From NCBI GenBank assembly GCA_954871525.1, contig OX940872.1, forward strand, positions 10,687,180-10,751,179: 64,000 nucleotides of DNA, given 5' to 3'. The notes beneath the pieces are model-generated. The model searched no databases and was not told the DNA's origin. It worked only from the letters and a program-made list of their open reading frames with translations. This document shows positions 1-12,412 of the stretch, one piece after another. Origin of the DNA: Parietaria judaica. Lineage: Eukaryota > Streptophyta > Magnoliopsida > Rosales > Urticaceae. Within the stretch, counting starts at the first letter, position 1; every line of letters starts with the position of its first letter. The translations under genes were made by a program, and so were the position numbers.

Positions 1-619
1 TTCGACAAAATTAATATGGGTCGCACTGCAATTATAGATAAAAACTTTTACTGTTGATAAATGATTTATACTTTATAATGTCACCCAGCACTGAGCCATC
101 AGTTACTTTCACAGCACCGTGGGCCGATTTCATGTCCCACAATATTAATTTAAAAAATTAGGTATTTTTCGTTTTTGCTTAATAATCTTCAATAATAATA
201 AAAAAGCATGGAAAGCAATAGGATTACTTATTTTATATAAATATCAAGAAATTTTTTTCCTTGGCGCACTTCAGAGTTGAGATAACGAAGATATACTATT
301 AAGTTAAGGACCTTTGATATAATCTGATTACTTCTTAGAGTTATAGATTATTTATATAAAATTCTTTGCTATTATTTTTATTATAATAATATCTAATACA
401 ACAAGCGCAAAAACAATCTATTCAAATTAATTAGGCATTTTATTTTTATTTTTAAAAATTCTTTCTCTTATAAATTTACAACAACAACAAAAAAAGTCAA
501 CACTCAACATTATAATCTTAACGCCATTGGTATACTTGATGTGAAGTGAGAATATGCTGAAACGCATAACTTTTATAAAATTGTTTGAACTCTATAAACT
601 AGAGAATTATTCTGTCAAA

Positions 620-660
<41 letters not shown>

Positions 661-701
661 AATAGCTAGGGTGTTAATCATAAGAAATTAAAAAAATTAA
701 C
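1..701 (-). other. DXS intron 3 (open at the left edge)
   Basis: Very AT-rich sequence after the GT donor at 701-700. It includes a pure TA microsatellite at about 629-657. I see no further DXS exon: the next family block (tyrosine-proline-histidine rich, after DVGHQ) is absent, so this intron is at least 701 bp long. Confidence 0.7.
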
Positions 702-1445
702 CTGATGACCAACATCCCAAATGAGCTTATCCTCTGGAGTGTTAAACACGTGGTGCAGTGCTACAGTGAGCTCCGCCACTCCGAGGCTTGCGCTGAGGTG
801 CCCTCCGGTTTTCGAGACCGAGTGTACAATCTCCTCCCGGAGTTCGTCTGCTAGTTTCGCAAGCTCCTAGATCATTGATCAAAAAAACCCTAATCATTGA
901 TCTTAATCTCAACCCAAAACATCTTCCAATAAAATTATTCAAAGATTCCACATTTAAAATAACAAAACGAAGATCCAACGAGCACGAGTCCAAAAAAATG
1001 CCGTACCTATAATTATTCATAGACATGTCATATTATATACATTATAATGCCGTACCTCAACGGACAGATTCTTCATGTGGATCGGGTAGTTTATGGTGTC
1101 GAGAATCGGCGTTGATGGCTTTTCACCGGAGAAGTTAAGAAGCTTATTATCGTCCCCGTTGACTGCAGTTGCCTGGTGATCTCCACTAGGGTTATCAATG
1201 TCCAGAGCAGAAACTAGCCCATTGAGCTAAAGAAACAAAAAACAAACATGAGTTAACTTGGACTGAAAATCGTCCTAAATGCATTATATATATAATCATT
1301 ATATGTACATATATATGACCTTGGGTTGACTGGGGCGTGACTGGAAGAAATGCTTAGCTGCAGGAGTTGGCAGGCCAAGAGAAGCTTGGCCATTTTGAGA
1401 ATGGAGCTTTGGGACGAACCCAGTTCTGATCAGAAGAGAAGACAT
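702..1445 (-). CDS. DXS: 1-deoxy-D-xylulose-5-phosphate synthase, N-terminal exons 1-3 (partial)
   Basis: First three coding exons of a plastid DXS, the thiamine-diphosphate enzyme that joins pyruvate and glyceraldehyde 3-phosphate as first step of the MEP isoprenoid pathway. Exons on the minus strand: 1445-1320 (42 codons), 1226-1056 (57 codons), 866-702 (55 codons); all borders are GT-AG and all phase 0. Exon 1 is Ser/Lys-rich and poor in acidic residues, like a transit peptide. Exon 2 ends with the family block [16 protein letters not shown]; exon 3 has [15 protein letters not shown] and ends DVGHQ, which contribute to cofactor binding in the family. The start is the first in-frame ATG, about 80 nt downstream of a TATA box. 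The remaining ~550 residues lie beyond position 1, because no exon is visible in 1-701. SASLGV in place of the common GSSLGV suggests a non-type-I isoform, but this is not settled. Confidence 0.93.
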
Positions 1446-1524
1446 GTCTTCACATAGATGATCAAGACTAGAGAAGGAAGTGTACGTACTTGTAGTTGTG
1501 AAGGAATGTGTGGTATTGGACTGG

Positions 1525-1534
1525 TATATATATA
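1525..1534 (-). promoter_or_regulatory. Probable TATA box of DXS
   Basis: Ten-base TATATATATA about 80 nt upstream of the DXS start codon on the minus strand. This would place transcription start near 1495 and give a short 5' leader. The placement is inferred from spacing only. Confidence 0.5.
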
Positions 1535-2798
1535 GGAATAGTTATTACTATAGCATTGTAGCACGTGCGTTTTATTCTTACTAGTTTAGTCTATGGAATA
1601 ATACATGTGTATATACTATGTATGTATATATATGTAGGGTCTGAAGAGTCATTGCGCGTGGAATCATCAGAAAAGAAGGTAAAGACGTGAAGCAAATGAC
1701 ATACAAAATTACTGAAGAAATGAGATGGGAATGGGAGACAATACATTTGCAGTGACATCATCCGAGAAACGTGAATCTCGTGGATCAACTCTCAATATTA
1801 TAGTTTAATCGATCGCTCATCATGATCATGTCACAACTCACGGATATATGTTGCTTTCCATCCCGCTCTAATTAAATGTTCAAATGTAATGTACTTGACT
1901 TGTATTCAATTTGCGTCGGTATAGGTCAAACTAGTTTTTTTTTTTTTTTTTTCCAGTGAAAAGTGTATTTAAGTTTTACTTGCGGTCTGAATTTACTAAA
2001 TTTTTACTTAAGAGCGACTTCAATATGCTCAATGTCCCGAAAAATAAAAATAAAAATAAAAATAAAAATAAAAATTCAGATACTCAGTAAAATAGAACTT
2101 ATATACTCTTTCTACTGGAAAGAAAATATTGAGTCTATATTGCTTTAGTCACTAGTACAAAATATGGATTCAACCACGCTTTAAAACCGCATAATAGAAA
2201 GGTTCCAACTACACTTTTTATGTGTGGTTGAATCTTCCATCGTAGTACTTCAAATAACAGATAATTTTCTATGGCTGGAAGTGGATTCATGAAGACATTA
2301 ACACCGAATGCGATTGGTTTATTTTAATTTGTTATTCCCCTAAGCAATTATAGGAAACTAATGATAATTGTTTTAAGGCTCATTAGATCTTTATATTGTA
2401 ATTAAAAAGCATTTTAGAGAAGTGAGTTTATGAATGAATTGAAAATTTCGAGCTTGTTGCTTGCAAAGTCAAAAAATTCTCGTTCTTTATAGCTCTGTGC
2501 TAAATGAAATAGTTTGAATATGTTGTATGAACCTTTAATACTTCTATATAGTATTATTTAATGTTTAATATGAACCTTGAAAGACCAAATGTCATCAAAT
2601 TACTCCAAACATTTTAACATTTCTATGATATTCTTCAAATAAATGAAAGCATTTAATATAGAGCTCTCGTCTATAGTCATTCAAGAAATGTAGAACACGA
2701 GGGATATTAAACTAGCTATACGTACGTGTAGAAAGAAAAAGGCAACACGCTAAAAATATTCAAATATAAGTCAGTATACAAAAACAACAAAAAACTCT
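1535..2798. other. Intergenic, no gene seen
   Basis: AT-rich DNA upstream of DXS. It holds a poly-T run near 1935-1952 and an (AAAAT)n-type microsatellite near 2038-2076. From 2149 there is a CACTA-like start (CACTAGTACAAAAT) followed by short inverted motifs to about 2250, possibly a decayed CACTA-type remnant; I found no partner end. Confidence 0.45.
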
Positions 2799-2808
2799 AT
2801 AATTTTTA

Positions 2809-3265
2809 GGGTTAATAACGGCAAAATACTCAAAGTTTGGTCAAAGAACCCTTTGTGTATTCAAATTTCAAAAGTATTGGCAAAAATACCCAAATTCATA
2901 TTTAGGGAGTGGACCACTCCATTCTCGTAACGTCATTAACGTACCTATTAACTATGGCCACGTGGACAAACGTAGGTTGCTGACATAACAATTTTTTCCA
3001 CGTCGACGAGCCCACATCAGCCTTGTTTTACGACAAAACAACGAATTAAACCCATAATTAATACTATCTAATACAACTAATTAAATCCCTAATGATTACA
3101 CTTAACAAAACAGATTTGTCCACGTGGCCATAGTTAACGGCGTTATGAGAATGGAGTGGTCAACTCTCCAAATATAAATTTGGATATTTGTACCACCACT
3201 TTTAAATTTTAAGTACACGAGAGCTTCGTTGACCAAATTTTAGGTATTTTTACCGTCATTAACCC
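2809..3265. mobile_element. Mutator-like foldback MITE, family 1, copy a
   Basis: 457-bp element starting GGGTTAAT and ending ATTAACCC, flanked by a perfect 9-bp direct repeat TAATTTTTA (2800-2808 and 3266-3274). A 9-bp target duplication is the Mutator hallmark. The two arms, about 150-175 bp each, are inverted copies that include ATACTCAAAGTTTGGTCAA-type ends, a GAATGGAGTGG block and a CCACGTGG palindrome. No coding capacity. Confidence 0.88.
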
Positions 3266-3274
3266 TAATTTTTA

Positions 3275-4392
3275 AACTTCATAAATATAGTGACAATGAT
3301 GGTCCTACGTATATCTCATGTTTTACTTGATTTCCTGTCTTTTCCTCACCAGTCAACAGTTTTTAATGTCAACCTGAGTGTTTCCTCATGTGGTCCTTAC
3401 TAAGTTATCAAGTGTTAAAATCTAATCTATTTTCTTTTGTTTTCTCTGCAAATGAATATATATATATATACACATATATAAATAAGTACATCTTCCATTT
3501 GTTTCAATATTTAGATGTATATGTATATTAATTAATTTACGTGTTGAATTTTATGCTGCAACAATTCATTATGTTGTTATTCGAAAGAAAAAAAAAGTAT
3601 ATATATAGTACATTGTTTCTTTGCAGTAGATGTATATGTAATTATATATTAATGTACATGTTGAATTTAATATACTAACAATTGATTATTTTGTTTTTTG
3701 AGAAAAAAAAAATAGTATTGGTTTTAGAAGCATACTCCTTTGTGAGGCTCAACCCCACAAGTAACGAGACCGTGACGATTTTGAGAGGCCTAACTCAAAG
3801 ACGAGAACGTTTTACACAGTGAGAGGTGCTCGCAGGGCCAATATAAGTTGGCCGTAACTTGGGATTTACGGGGAGAAATTGAGTTCACGGTCTATCTCTT
3901 AATCATACCTCCGAGTATAGTCGGGCTTTACAGTATTTGAGATAGAAGTTGAAGGCCAAAATGGCATGTTTAGACCTGTTTTAAATGTTTTGAATTTTCT
4001 CACTGTCGTTTTTTCTTATTTGTTATCGTTTTTTTTTTTTTTTTTTTGTGATATTTTTTATGGACTCATTTAAGTCCCATTTTGCAACAAAATTGAATCA
4101 CTTGCGATTCTATCCGAAAGTCATGCTATTGCGATTGCGATGTCTCGTATTTGAAATTTATGCATACATCACTAGGTCTAAAAATAATCTTCAATGTCAA
4201 CATTGAGCGTGAATCAACAATCGGGATCTGTCACATTTTCTCAGAGCTTCCGCTCGGTTAAGGAAGGATCTTCGGTTGATATTCGCACGCGAATTATCAA
4301 TCAGGATTTGTTACGTTTTCTGCCGAGTTCCTCTGTAAAGTGGTCAAATGACCAAATTAAAGTATTTCTTTGGTGTCTCCATTACGTGTGTG
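3275..4392. other. Intergenic, no gene seen
   Basis: AT-rich. A moderately GC-rich patch at about 3720-3970 (GAGGCTCAACCCCACAAG and following) looks like a decayed repeat, perhaps an LTR piece, but I found no ends. A short open frame at 4194-4370 has no family match I recognise. Confidence 0.4.
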
Positions 4393-5904
4393 TATATATA
4401 TATAGGGAAACTTCAGTTTGTATTCCCAGTTTAGCATGTGTTTGCGGAAAAATACCCGAGTTAATGATATTACAAAAATATGCCCAGTTGAGTTAACTTA
4501 ACCCTTCCTAAAAAAAAAATCGAAAAAAAGGCACTCTCCTTCATGCCCTCGATTTCTGTCTCTTTCTTTCCCTCACTCTCGCTCAGCCTCCCGACCGCTC
4601 TTTGACTCTCCGTTCCAACGCCGAGACTCACGCCTCTCTCCCCCTTCCTATTTCTCTCTCAGGTTCAGGCCTCCATCAGACCCAATCTTCCACACATCTC
4701 TCTCTCACACCCAGCGAATCGGAGGGCATTGTGCTCGGAGGTTCGCTCGCTGGCCGAGGAACGAAGCAATGAGCGACGAACGCTAACGACCCAACGTCCG
4801 ACACAACTCTCACGCACATGCTCTGACCCACACTCCGACGGACGAAACCCACTGCCTTCGATTCACATCAACAGACGAGACCCAAGTTCAAACCTAGGTT
4901 TGTTTGTTGATATTAGAGTTTGATTTTTATTTTTATTTTTGTTTGAGATTTGTTGTTGGATTGATTCAAGATCAGGTTTTGATTTTAGGTTTATTTTGGT
5001 TTGATTGAGATTTATTTGAGATTAGATTTTGATTTGAGGGTTCGTATTGAAATGGTAGACACTAGAGTGTGTTCTTACACGTCTACTGTTTGAAAAATTG
5101 CTTATTAGAGTGTTTGTATGTGCGTAGTTGTCTTACGAGTGTTGCAAGATCGATAAAAATAAAACGACGAAAGTATTGGCTGATAAGTATTGATATGGAA
5201 TTGTTTGAAGAATCATTACCGCACTTATAAGTTTAAATATGTTTAGAATACTAAGTACTAGTAATTATATTATTTTAATAATTATGCATGATGTTGTATT
5301 AAACTTGAATACTAACATCATGTTCAAGTTATGAAGAGAGCAACGAAGAGATAATGAGACGGTTGAATATGAAATACACTAACATCATGTTCTTTTTCTA
5401 GCTACATTTGAGTATATTAGGTGGTCTTAAAAATTAATTTAAAATTAGAAAAATGTGGCATTGTGTTATGCACATAATAAAACGAGTTATCTGCACGTTT
5501 TCAAAGATTTGGTTGGTTATGCAAATATGATATAAGTTTATAAGTTTATATATGATATGGATTAAGCTTGTTTCGCAGGCTCTCGGAAACTAATCCTTCG
5601 GCGACGCTGTGGAGGTTGTTATGTTTGACAAGCACACGATAGGAAACTCGCGGGGAAGCACAAGATCAAGATAGTTTTACGTTTGTATGTTATGTACTTA
5701 AAATTTCAAGCTAGTTTTTTCATTTATTTGTACTAAAGCACCAATAAATTTATATAGTATAGTTTTATTAATCATATTGGATTGGTTTTTGAATTTTTAA
5801 AGGATTCAAAGATTTAAATTATCGTTTGCACAAAAAATAAGAAAAAAAACCCGTTGGTTTGAAGATATAAATCACAAAGAGTATATAAATCACACGTGGC
5901 ATTG

Positions 5905-7895
5905 TTTATGTTTAGGCAAAAAGTGTTTATGTTGATTTATTTTATTTTCGGTTTAGCAAAACGTATTTATGTTTAGGCAAAAACTATTTATGTTTGGGCA
6001 AAAAGTGTTTATGTGGATTTATTTTATGTGCAAGAAAAGTTTATCATACTTGTTTCATTGGATTTATTTTATTTTCGGTTTAAAAAAAAATTGTAGCAAA
6101 AAGTGTTTATGTTTAGGCAAAAAAGTGTTTATGTTGATTTATTTTATTTTCAGATTAAAAAAATTGTTTAAAAAAGTGTTTATGTTTAGGTAAAAACTGT
6201 TTATGTTTAAGCAAAAAATGTTTATGTTGATTTATTTTATTTTCGGTTTAAAAAAACTGTTGCAAAAATTGTTTATGTTTAGCCAAAAAGTGTTTATGTT
6301 AATTTATTTTATTTTCGGTTCAGCAAAAAGTATTTATGTTTAGGCAAAAATTGTTTATGTTTAGGCAAAAAGTGTTTATGTTGATTTATTTTATTTTCGG
6401 TTTAGCAAAAATTGTTTATGTTTAGGCAAAAAGTGTTTATGTTAATTTATTTTATTTTCGATTTTGGCAAAAACTGTTTATGTTTAGGCAAAAACTATTT
6501 ATGTTTTGGCAAAAAGTGTTTATGTTGATTTATTTTATTCTCGATATAGAAAAACTATTTATGTTTAGGCAAAAACTGTTTATGTTTAGGAAAAAAGTGT
6601 TTATGTTGATTTATTTTATTTTCGGTTTAAAAAAAATGTTTAAAAAAGTGTTTATGTTTAGGCAAAAAGTGTTTATGTTAATTTATTTTATTTTCGATTT
6701 TGGCAAAAACTGTTTATGTTTAGGCAAAAACTATTTATGTTTTGGCAAGAAGTGTTTATGTTGATTTATTTTATTTTCGGTTTAGCAAAAAGTGTTTATT
6801 TTTTGGCAAAAAGTGTTTATGTTTACGCAAAAAGTGTTTATGTTGATTTATTTTATTCTCGATATAGCAAAAACTATTTATGTTTAGGCAAAAACTGTTT
6901 ATGTTTAGGAAAAAAAGTGTTTATGTTGATTTTTTTTTCGGTTTAAAAAAACTGTTTAAAAAAGTGTTTATGTTTAGGCAAAAACTGTTTATGTTTAGGC
7001 AAAAAGTGTTTATGTTGATTTATTTTATTTTTCAATTATGGCAAAAACTGTTTATGTTTAGGCAAAAACTATTTATGTTTAAGCAAAAAGTGTTTATGTT
7101 GATTTATTTTATTTTCGGTTTAGCAAAAATTGTTTATGTTTAGGCAAAAATTGTTTATGTTTAGGCAAAAAGTGTTTATGTTGATTTATTTTAGTTTCGG
7201 TTTAGCAAAAACTGTTTATGTTTAGGCAAAAACTATTTATGTTGTTTTATTTTATTTTCGGTTTAGCAAAAACTATTTATGTTTAGGCAAACATTGTTTA
7301 TGTTAAGGCAAAAAGTGTTTATGTTGATTTTCGGTTTAGCAAAAATTGTTTATGTTTAGGCAAAAAGTGTTTATGTTTTGGCAAAAATCGTTTATGTTGA
7401 TTTATTTAAAAAACTGTTTAAAAAAGTATTTATGCTTAGGCAAAAAGTGTTTACGTTGATTTTTTTTTTTTTTTTTGGTTTAAAAAAACCCTAAGGGCTG
7501 AAGGACAAAAATGTTTATATTTAGGCAAAAGCTGTTTATGTTTAGGCAAAAACTGTTTATGTTTATTTATTTTATTTTCGCGTTTAGCAGAATGTGTTTG
7601 TGTTTAGGCAAAAACGATATATGTTTAGTTAAAAAGTGTTTATGTTGATTTATTTTATTTTCGGTTTCTCAAAAAGTGTTTATGTTTAGACAAAAACTGT
7701 GTATATTTAGGTAAAAAGTGTTTATATTGATTTATTTTATTTTCGGTTTAAAAAACCCCTATGGGTTGAAGAACAAAATTGTTTATGTTTACGCAAAAAG
7801 TTTTTATGTTGATTTATTTTATTTTCAGATTCACAAAAAGTGTTTATATTTAGGCTAAAACTGTTTATGTTTAGGCAAAAAGTATTTATGTTGAA
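5905..7895 (+). repeat. Two-level tandem array of TGTTTATGTTTAGGC units
   Basis: About 2 kb built from two alternating modules: a ~21-bp unit (AAAACTGTTTATGTTTAGGC) and a ~40-bp unit containing GTGTTTATGTTGATTTATTT followed by TATTTTCGGTTTA. They occur as mixed runs (one to three short units, then one long one), with degeneration toward both ends. The repeated peptide frames here are a by-product of the array and not genes. Confidence 0.9.
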
Positions 7896-8569
7896 AATTT
7901 TATTAAACTTTGAAAATTTTATAGATACTTGTAGTCGTTGTTTATAAGGGCATGAATTAAATTGTCAATATTGCTCGCAAAGTACTGAAATTCAAAAATA
8001 TCCCATAAGTCTCGTCATATATCATTTTAAGCTTTTAAAAGTCACAAAAGTCACAAAATATCCTAAAATATCCCATAAGTCTCGTCTAATATAAGGAATG
8101 AGGATAGCCTCCAACAAACGTCTACGAGCTGAAACCTAATCCAAGTCGTCTCGGCCAAAGAGCAACTTGTTTATGTTGGAGCAACACGACACCACACCAT
8201 GGCAATGTCCGTTCACGGTGACATCAGAGCAATACACCTACAACATAATCACAGTACCATAATTTTTGTATCGTCTTCTCCGTCGAACTTAGAATTAAAG
8301 TCTTTATGTAAACAAAAAGGGAAAAAAATATAATCTCACAAGATGGTCACATGCTTATTATGTTTCAGTGAGTCATTTTTTCAAACAAGATATATTCATG
8401 AATTTCAAGAATTACACAGGTTTCTCACAAACCATGTTCAATCTCCAAAGTGAAACCAGTCTGAAAACACAATTATATTCGAGCGAAGAATATCAAGGTA
8501 ACAGAGACAAAAACCGGAAACAGATCATCCTAAATCAAAAACCCCTAAATCTGTAACTAAATCACCAAC

Positions 8570-9050
8570 CTAATCGTGGGTCGGAGTCGGAGAGGCTTCC
8601 TCGCGTCGAAGTCGAAGGGCGTCTCCGTGGGTCAGAGTCGGAGTCGTCGTGGCGTGGCGTCGCTCCACCGGTGTGTTGCAGCAACGTGCAGGAAGGTCGG
8701 GTCGAAGCTTGGTGGCATTGGTCCGAGGTGCTTCATTTGGGTCAGAGAGGGAGCTTCGCCTGGGTCGCGTGGGTCCGACGAGCTTCACGTTGGCCGGATT
8801 TGGAGCTTCGCCTGAGTTGTCGGAGGCAGAGAAGAATAGACAGAGAGAAGGTGAAGGAGACTTGAGCACGGGAGGGAAAGGTAGGGAGATTCCCAGAGTC
8901 ACCTGCTTGGGTCGTCGGCCTCTCAGGAGCTTGGGTCGCCTTGGTCTCGGTCATCGACGCCGGAGAATCGGAGTGAGGGAGAGAGGGGAAACCCTAAAAT
9001 GAGGGTGAGGGTCGGGAGCTGAGAGAGAGAAAGTGAGAGGGATGAGTGAG
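8570..9050 (-). other. GC-rich gene-leader-like segment inside the 4.8-kb element
   Basis: On the minus strand it reads like a plant 5' leader: CT-rich, then a TTTTAGGGTTTCCC-like stretch, then open GC-rich frames up to 110 codons. The other end (4540-4920) has a similar CT-rich character. Capture of host gene pieces is known for Mutator-like elements, but I do not recognise a parent gene. Confidence 0.35.
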
Positions 9051-9198
9051 GTCTGCCTTTTTTTCGATTTTTTTTTCTTCAACAAGGGTTAAGTTAACTC
9101 AAGAGGGTATATTTTTGTAATATCATTAACTCGGGTATTTTTCCGTAAACACATGCTCTACCGGGTATACAAACTGAAGTTTCCCTATATATATATAT

Positions 9199-11362
9199 CA
9201 TATTTTGAGGAACTTAGGAGCATTAATATCAAGTTGCATTAAAGGTGTATTTACTTGGTTGGCCTTGGAGCAAATAGAGTGGATCATATCATGATTGAGG
9301 TTACTAAATTATGTTTCCCTTGAATAATAAAGAATTAAATATATTAAATGAATTATAACTAACTAGACAATATATTAGATACTTATGTTCATACACCAAC
9401 TAGTTTTACTTGAATATACAATCTAATTATTTTTTATTTTATTTAGTTATAATATACACCTAGAAGATGAATCGACAAAGAGGGAATACGTTTATTTACA
9501 TTACTATATATTAATCCGATGGTATATGATATGGATAAATCCGGTATTGGTGGAGTAAAGTCATAGAGTTTGAAATGTTGAAGATGGAGATAGGAAAATA
9601 AAATTGGAGAGAGAAAGAGACAATAAAAATGAACGTGAAGTGCAAATATTTGGCTCTTGATGAGTCATACTTAAGTTCACGTCATTTGCTCAATTAAAAG
9701 CTTAATCGAATGTATTAAGATTTTTAAGATGAGAACAATAAATGCACTTATTGACTTTAAATGTGATTCATTAATTAGATTAAAATGTCTATTAAGTACA
9801 GACAAACATAGATTGATGTTGGACTGTGACCAGAAAACATGAACACAACAAGTTGGGGATGGTAGCCGATGTCGGGAGGAGGCACGAGCCGATGGATGGC
9901 GGTGTGAATAAATTCGACATGTGAGGGATTGAGACAACAAGTTTTGAGAAAATAATATAATTTATGTTTAATTTTTTAAAATCAATTAAAAATTAGAAAA
10001 AGAGGGTAGTATTTTCAATTACATAGTCGGGATATTTAACTATTTTAAAATAATGAAGAAAAAAAAACATATTTTTTTTCAAAAGTTGAAAATAAAAATA
10101 TAAAATATAAAATTTTCCATTAATATATAGTAACACCTTCTCAAATATATGGTAATCGAAAAGACTATTTTATAAATACTTTTATATGGTGCGCATAGAT
10201 ATGCAAATCCTTTGAGTGGGGTGTCAAATAATGCATGATCATCTTTTACATGATTTATTTATATATTAAATAGGATTTATTATTTTTTGAACGCTATGAC
10301 AAGGTCAGAAGTCCCATAATTCATATAGCTATATTTATGTGTTATGTCTCACTAATTATAGATATCAATGGTGTTATTGAGAAATGTAAAAAGTAGTGCG
10401 TACAAGATAAAAAGTATGCATTATAAAAGCGATATAGCAGGAACAATTATTTAAGAAACTTTATCCTTGACCGACAGAGATTCATGAAGCTGTGGAGCCA
10501 TTTTATGGCGTTCGAGAGCTTTTTCTTTTATGATCAAATATAAACTGATCATAATGATAATAAGGCCATGGGCAAAGATCGATCTTAATTATTTAATAAG
10601 ATCTTAATGGTTTTTAAGATCAACAAAACTATAATAGAAAACGGTAAAATTCTAAGGCATAATGATAGGTTTAAGGGACAAACTGTTATAAAGTGATTAG
10701 TTCAGGGGGTGAGCTGATACAAGAAAAATTTAGAGAAAAAATTGATACAAAATGATAAGTTTAAAGGGTAATCTGATACAAAAGAAACTTTGAAGAGCAA
10801 ACTAGTGATATTTACTCATAAGTGAATTCAAATTTTATTTTCTTACTTGAACATGATGTTCCGTGCTTTTTTTGTATAGGTGGGCGAGAAGATATATATG
10901 TTCGACGTCGTTTCTTTGAGTGTCCATAAATTTGACTCAAAACTTAATTAAAGTCAACATATTCAGAAGGATTAAGTACTAATATATGAACGGTAAAAAT
11001 TAAAATAATGTAAAATTGTAGGGTTTGAGAAAAAATAAAATTTGAAAGAGACAACTACACATTTCAGCTTCTATATGTGACTTTCTCTCTGCATTAAATC
11101 TGTACCCCGCGGTAATTACTCTTTGTTAGTTTTTTGTTCTTTAAAATAATTAGATTCGATGGATACTTTTCACTTTTGTGGCTAAGACTCTTTATAATGT
11201 GAGTATTAAGTATCTTTTTTAGACTATTATATATGCAAAACGATTTACTGTTATAAAAAAATATTGGCTGCAGTTTTGTTTTAGCTTGGATCATCGTAGA
11301 GCTTCTCCAATCGAGTTTTAAAAACTACGCCATTTGGCGGTTATGCTCGCTCTTAATATAAA
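9199..11362. other. Intergenic, no gene seen
   Basis: Strongly AT-rich on both strands, with no conserved exon or element ends that I can support. Short open frames are random in composition. Confidence 0.5.
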
Positions 11363-11817
11363 GGGTTAATGATAACAAAAATATTTAAAGTTTGGTCAAA
11401 GAATTTCTCGAGTACTTAAAGTTTAAAAGTTGTGGCAAAATTAGCCAAAGTCATATTTAGGGAGTTGACCACTCTATTCTTGTAACACCGTTAATTTATC
11501 CGTTAACTCTGGCCACGTGAAAAAACGTGAGTTGCTGACATAATAATTTTTGCCACGTGTACAAGCCCACATCAGCCTCGTTTACGACAAAACAACGAAT
11601 TAAACCCTTAATTAATACTATTAATTAAACCCCTAATGAGTACACTTAACAAAACAGATTTATCCACATGGTCAGAGTTAACAGCAAAGTTTATGTTACG
11701 AGAATGGAGTGGTCAAGTCCCCAATGCAACTTTGAGTATTTTTACCACTATTTTTAAACTTTGAGTACACTAATAGTTCTTTAACCAAACTTTAGATATT
11801 TTCACCGTCATTAACCC
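11363..11817. mobile_element. Mutator-like foldback MITE, family 1, copy b
   Basis: 455-bp relative of the element at 2809: GGGTTAATGATAAC start, TTAACCC end, same TTTGGTCAAAGAA, GGAGTTGACCACTC and CCACGTG blocks in inverted arms. The flanking 9-mers match only partly (6 of 9), so the copy is older or its flanks have drifted. Confidence 0.82.
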
Positions 11818-12332
11818 TAAAATTACATTATAAATTTATAAAAAAAAACATCGATATATTAGAAAATAATACACAACTCAATTACATGAACTGTAATATG
11901 TTTTACTTTATTTTAATTTTGTTGTGCTGTAGTTTTATTTTATTTTATTTTTATTTAACATGTTTCTATATATAATATATAGATTGAATTTTTACTCACT
12001 ATCATAATTCTTCTAACTAATCTATAGTTAGTAATCAAAAAATACATATATGGATATAAGTTCAAACAATAGATAAAGAGAATAAAAGTAGAGTAAAACA
12101 TAGACCGAGAAATAGAATTTTACTGGAGAGAAATTATTATTTACTGTAAATTAGGGTGAAAAATAAAACGATCGGTAAAAATTATCTTATTTTAATGTGA
12201 GATAAGCATTATAATAATGTTATTCTTTTGGACGCTCATTTTCTTGATATCTACATTGAGAAACTTGTTCTGTTCTTAATATCAGAGATGCCTAATGATT
12301 TTATACATAAATATTTTTCTTTTTAACATATT

Positions 12333-12365
<33 letters not shown>

Positions 12366-12407
12366 CTTGGTTGGGTTTTTAAGAAAAATGATTAACATTC
12401 CCCTTTC
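11818..12407. other. Intergenic, no gene seen
   Basis: AT-rich, with a TA microsatellite near 12333-12352. Nothing else is supported. Confidence 0.45.
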
Positions 12408-12412
12408 AATAG

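Larger units (their letters stand above)
4405..9185. mobile_element. 4.8-kb non-autonomous long-TIR element (Mutator-like) with tandem array
   Basis: Both ends share inverted repeats of about 135 bp (4405-4540 and 9050-9185) starting GGGAAACTTCAGTTTGTA and including CCCGAGTTAATGATATTAC; a few mismatches separate them. The element sits between two TATATATATATA tracts, so the target duplication is compatible with 9 bp but not diagnostic. Inside the TIRs are two GC-rich, CT/AG-rich segments (4540-4920, and 8570-9050 in reverse) that look like gene leaders or first exons. The core is a 2-kb tandem array. No transposase is recognisable, so it needs a helper. Mutator placement is inferred from TIR length and style. 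Confidence 0.75.

Noticed and set aside
5969..7143. Four overlapping open frames with repeated MFRQKLFMF-like peptides
   Set aside because: They are translations of a tandem DNA array in several frames, with no start context, conserved domain or codon bias.
4405..9185. Possible CRISPR-like array
   Set aside because: The array has no unique spacers and this is plant nuclear DNA; units are contiguous tandem modules.
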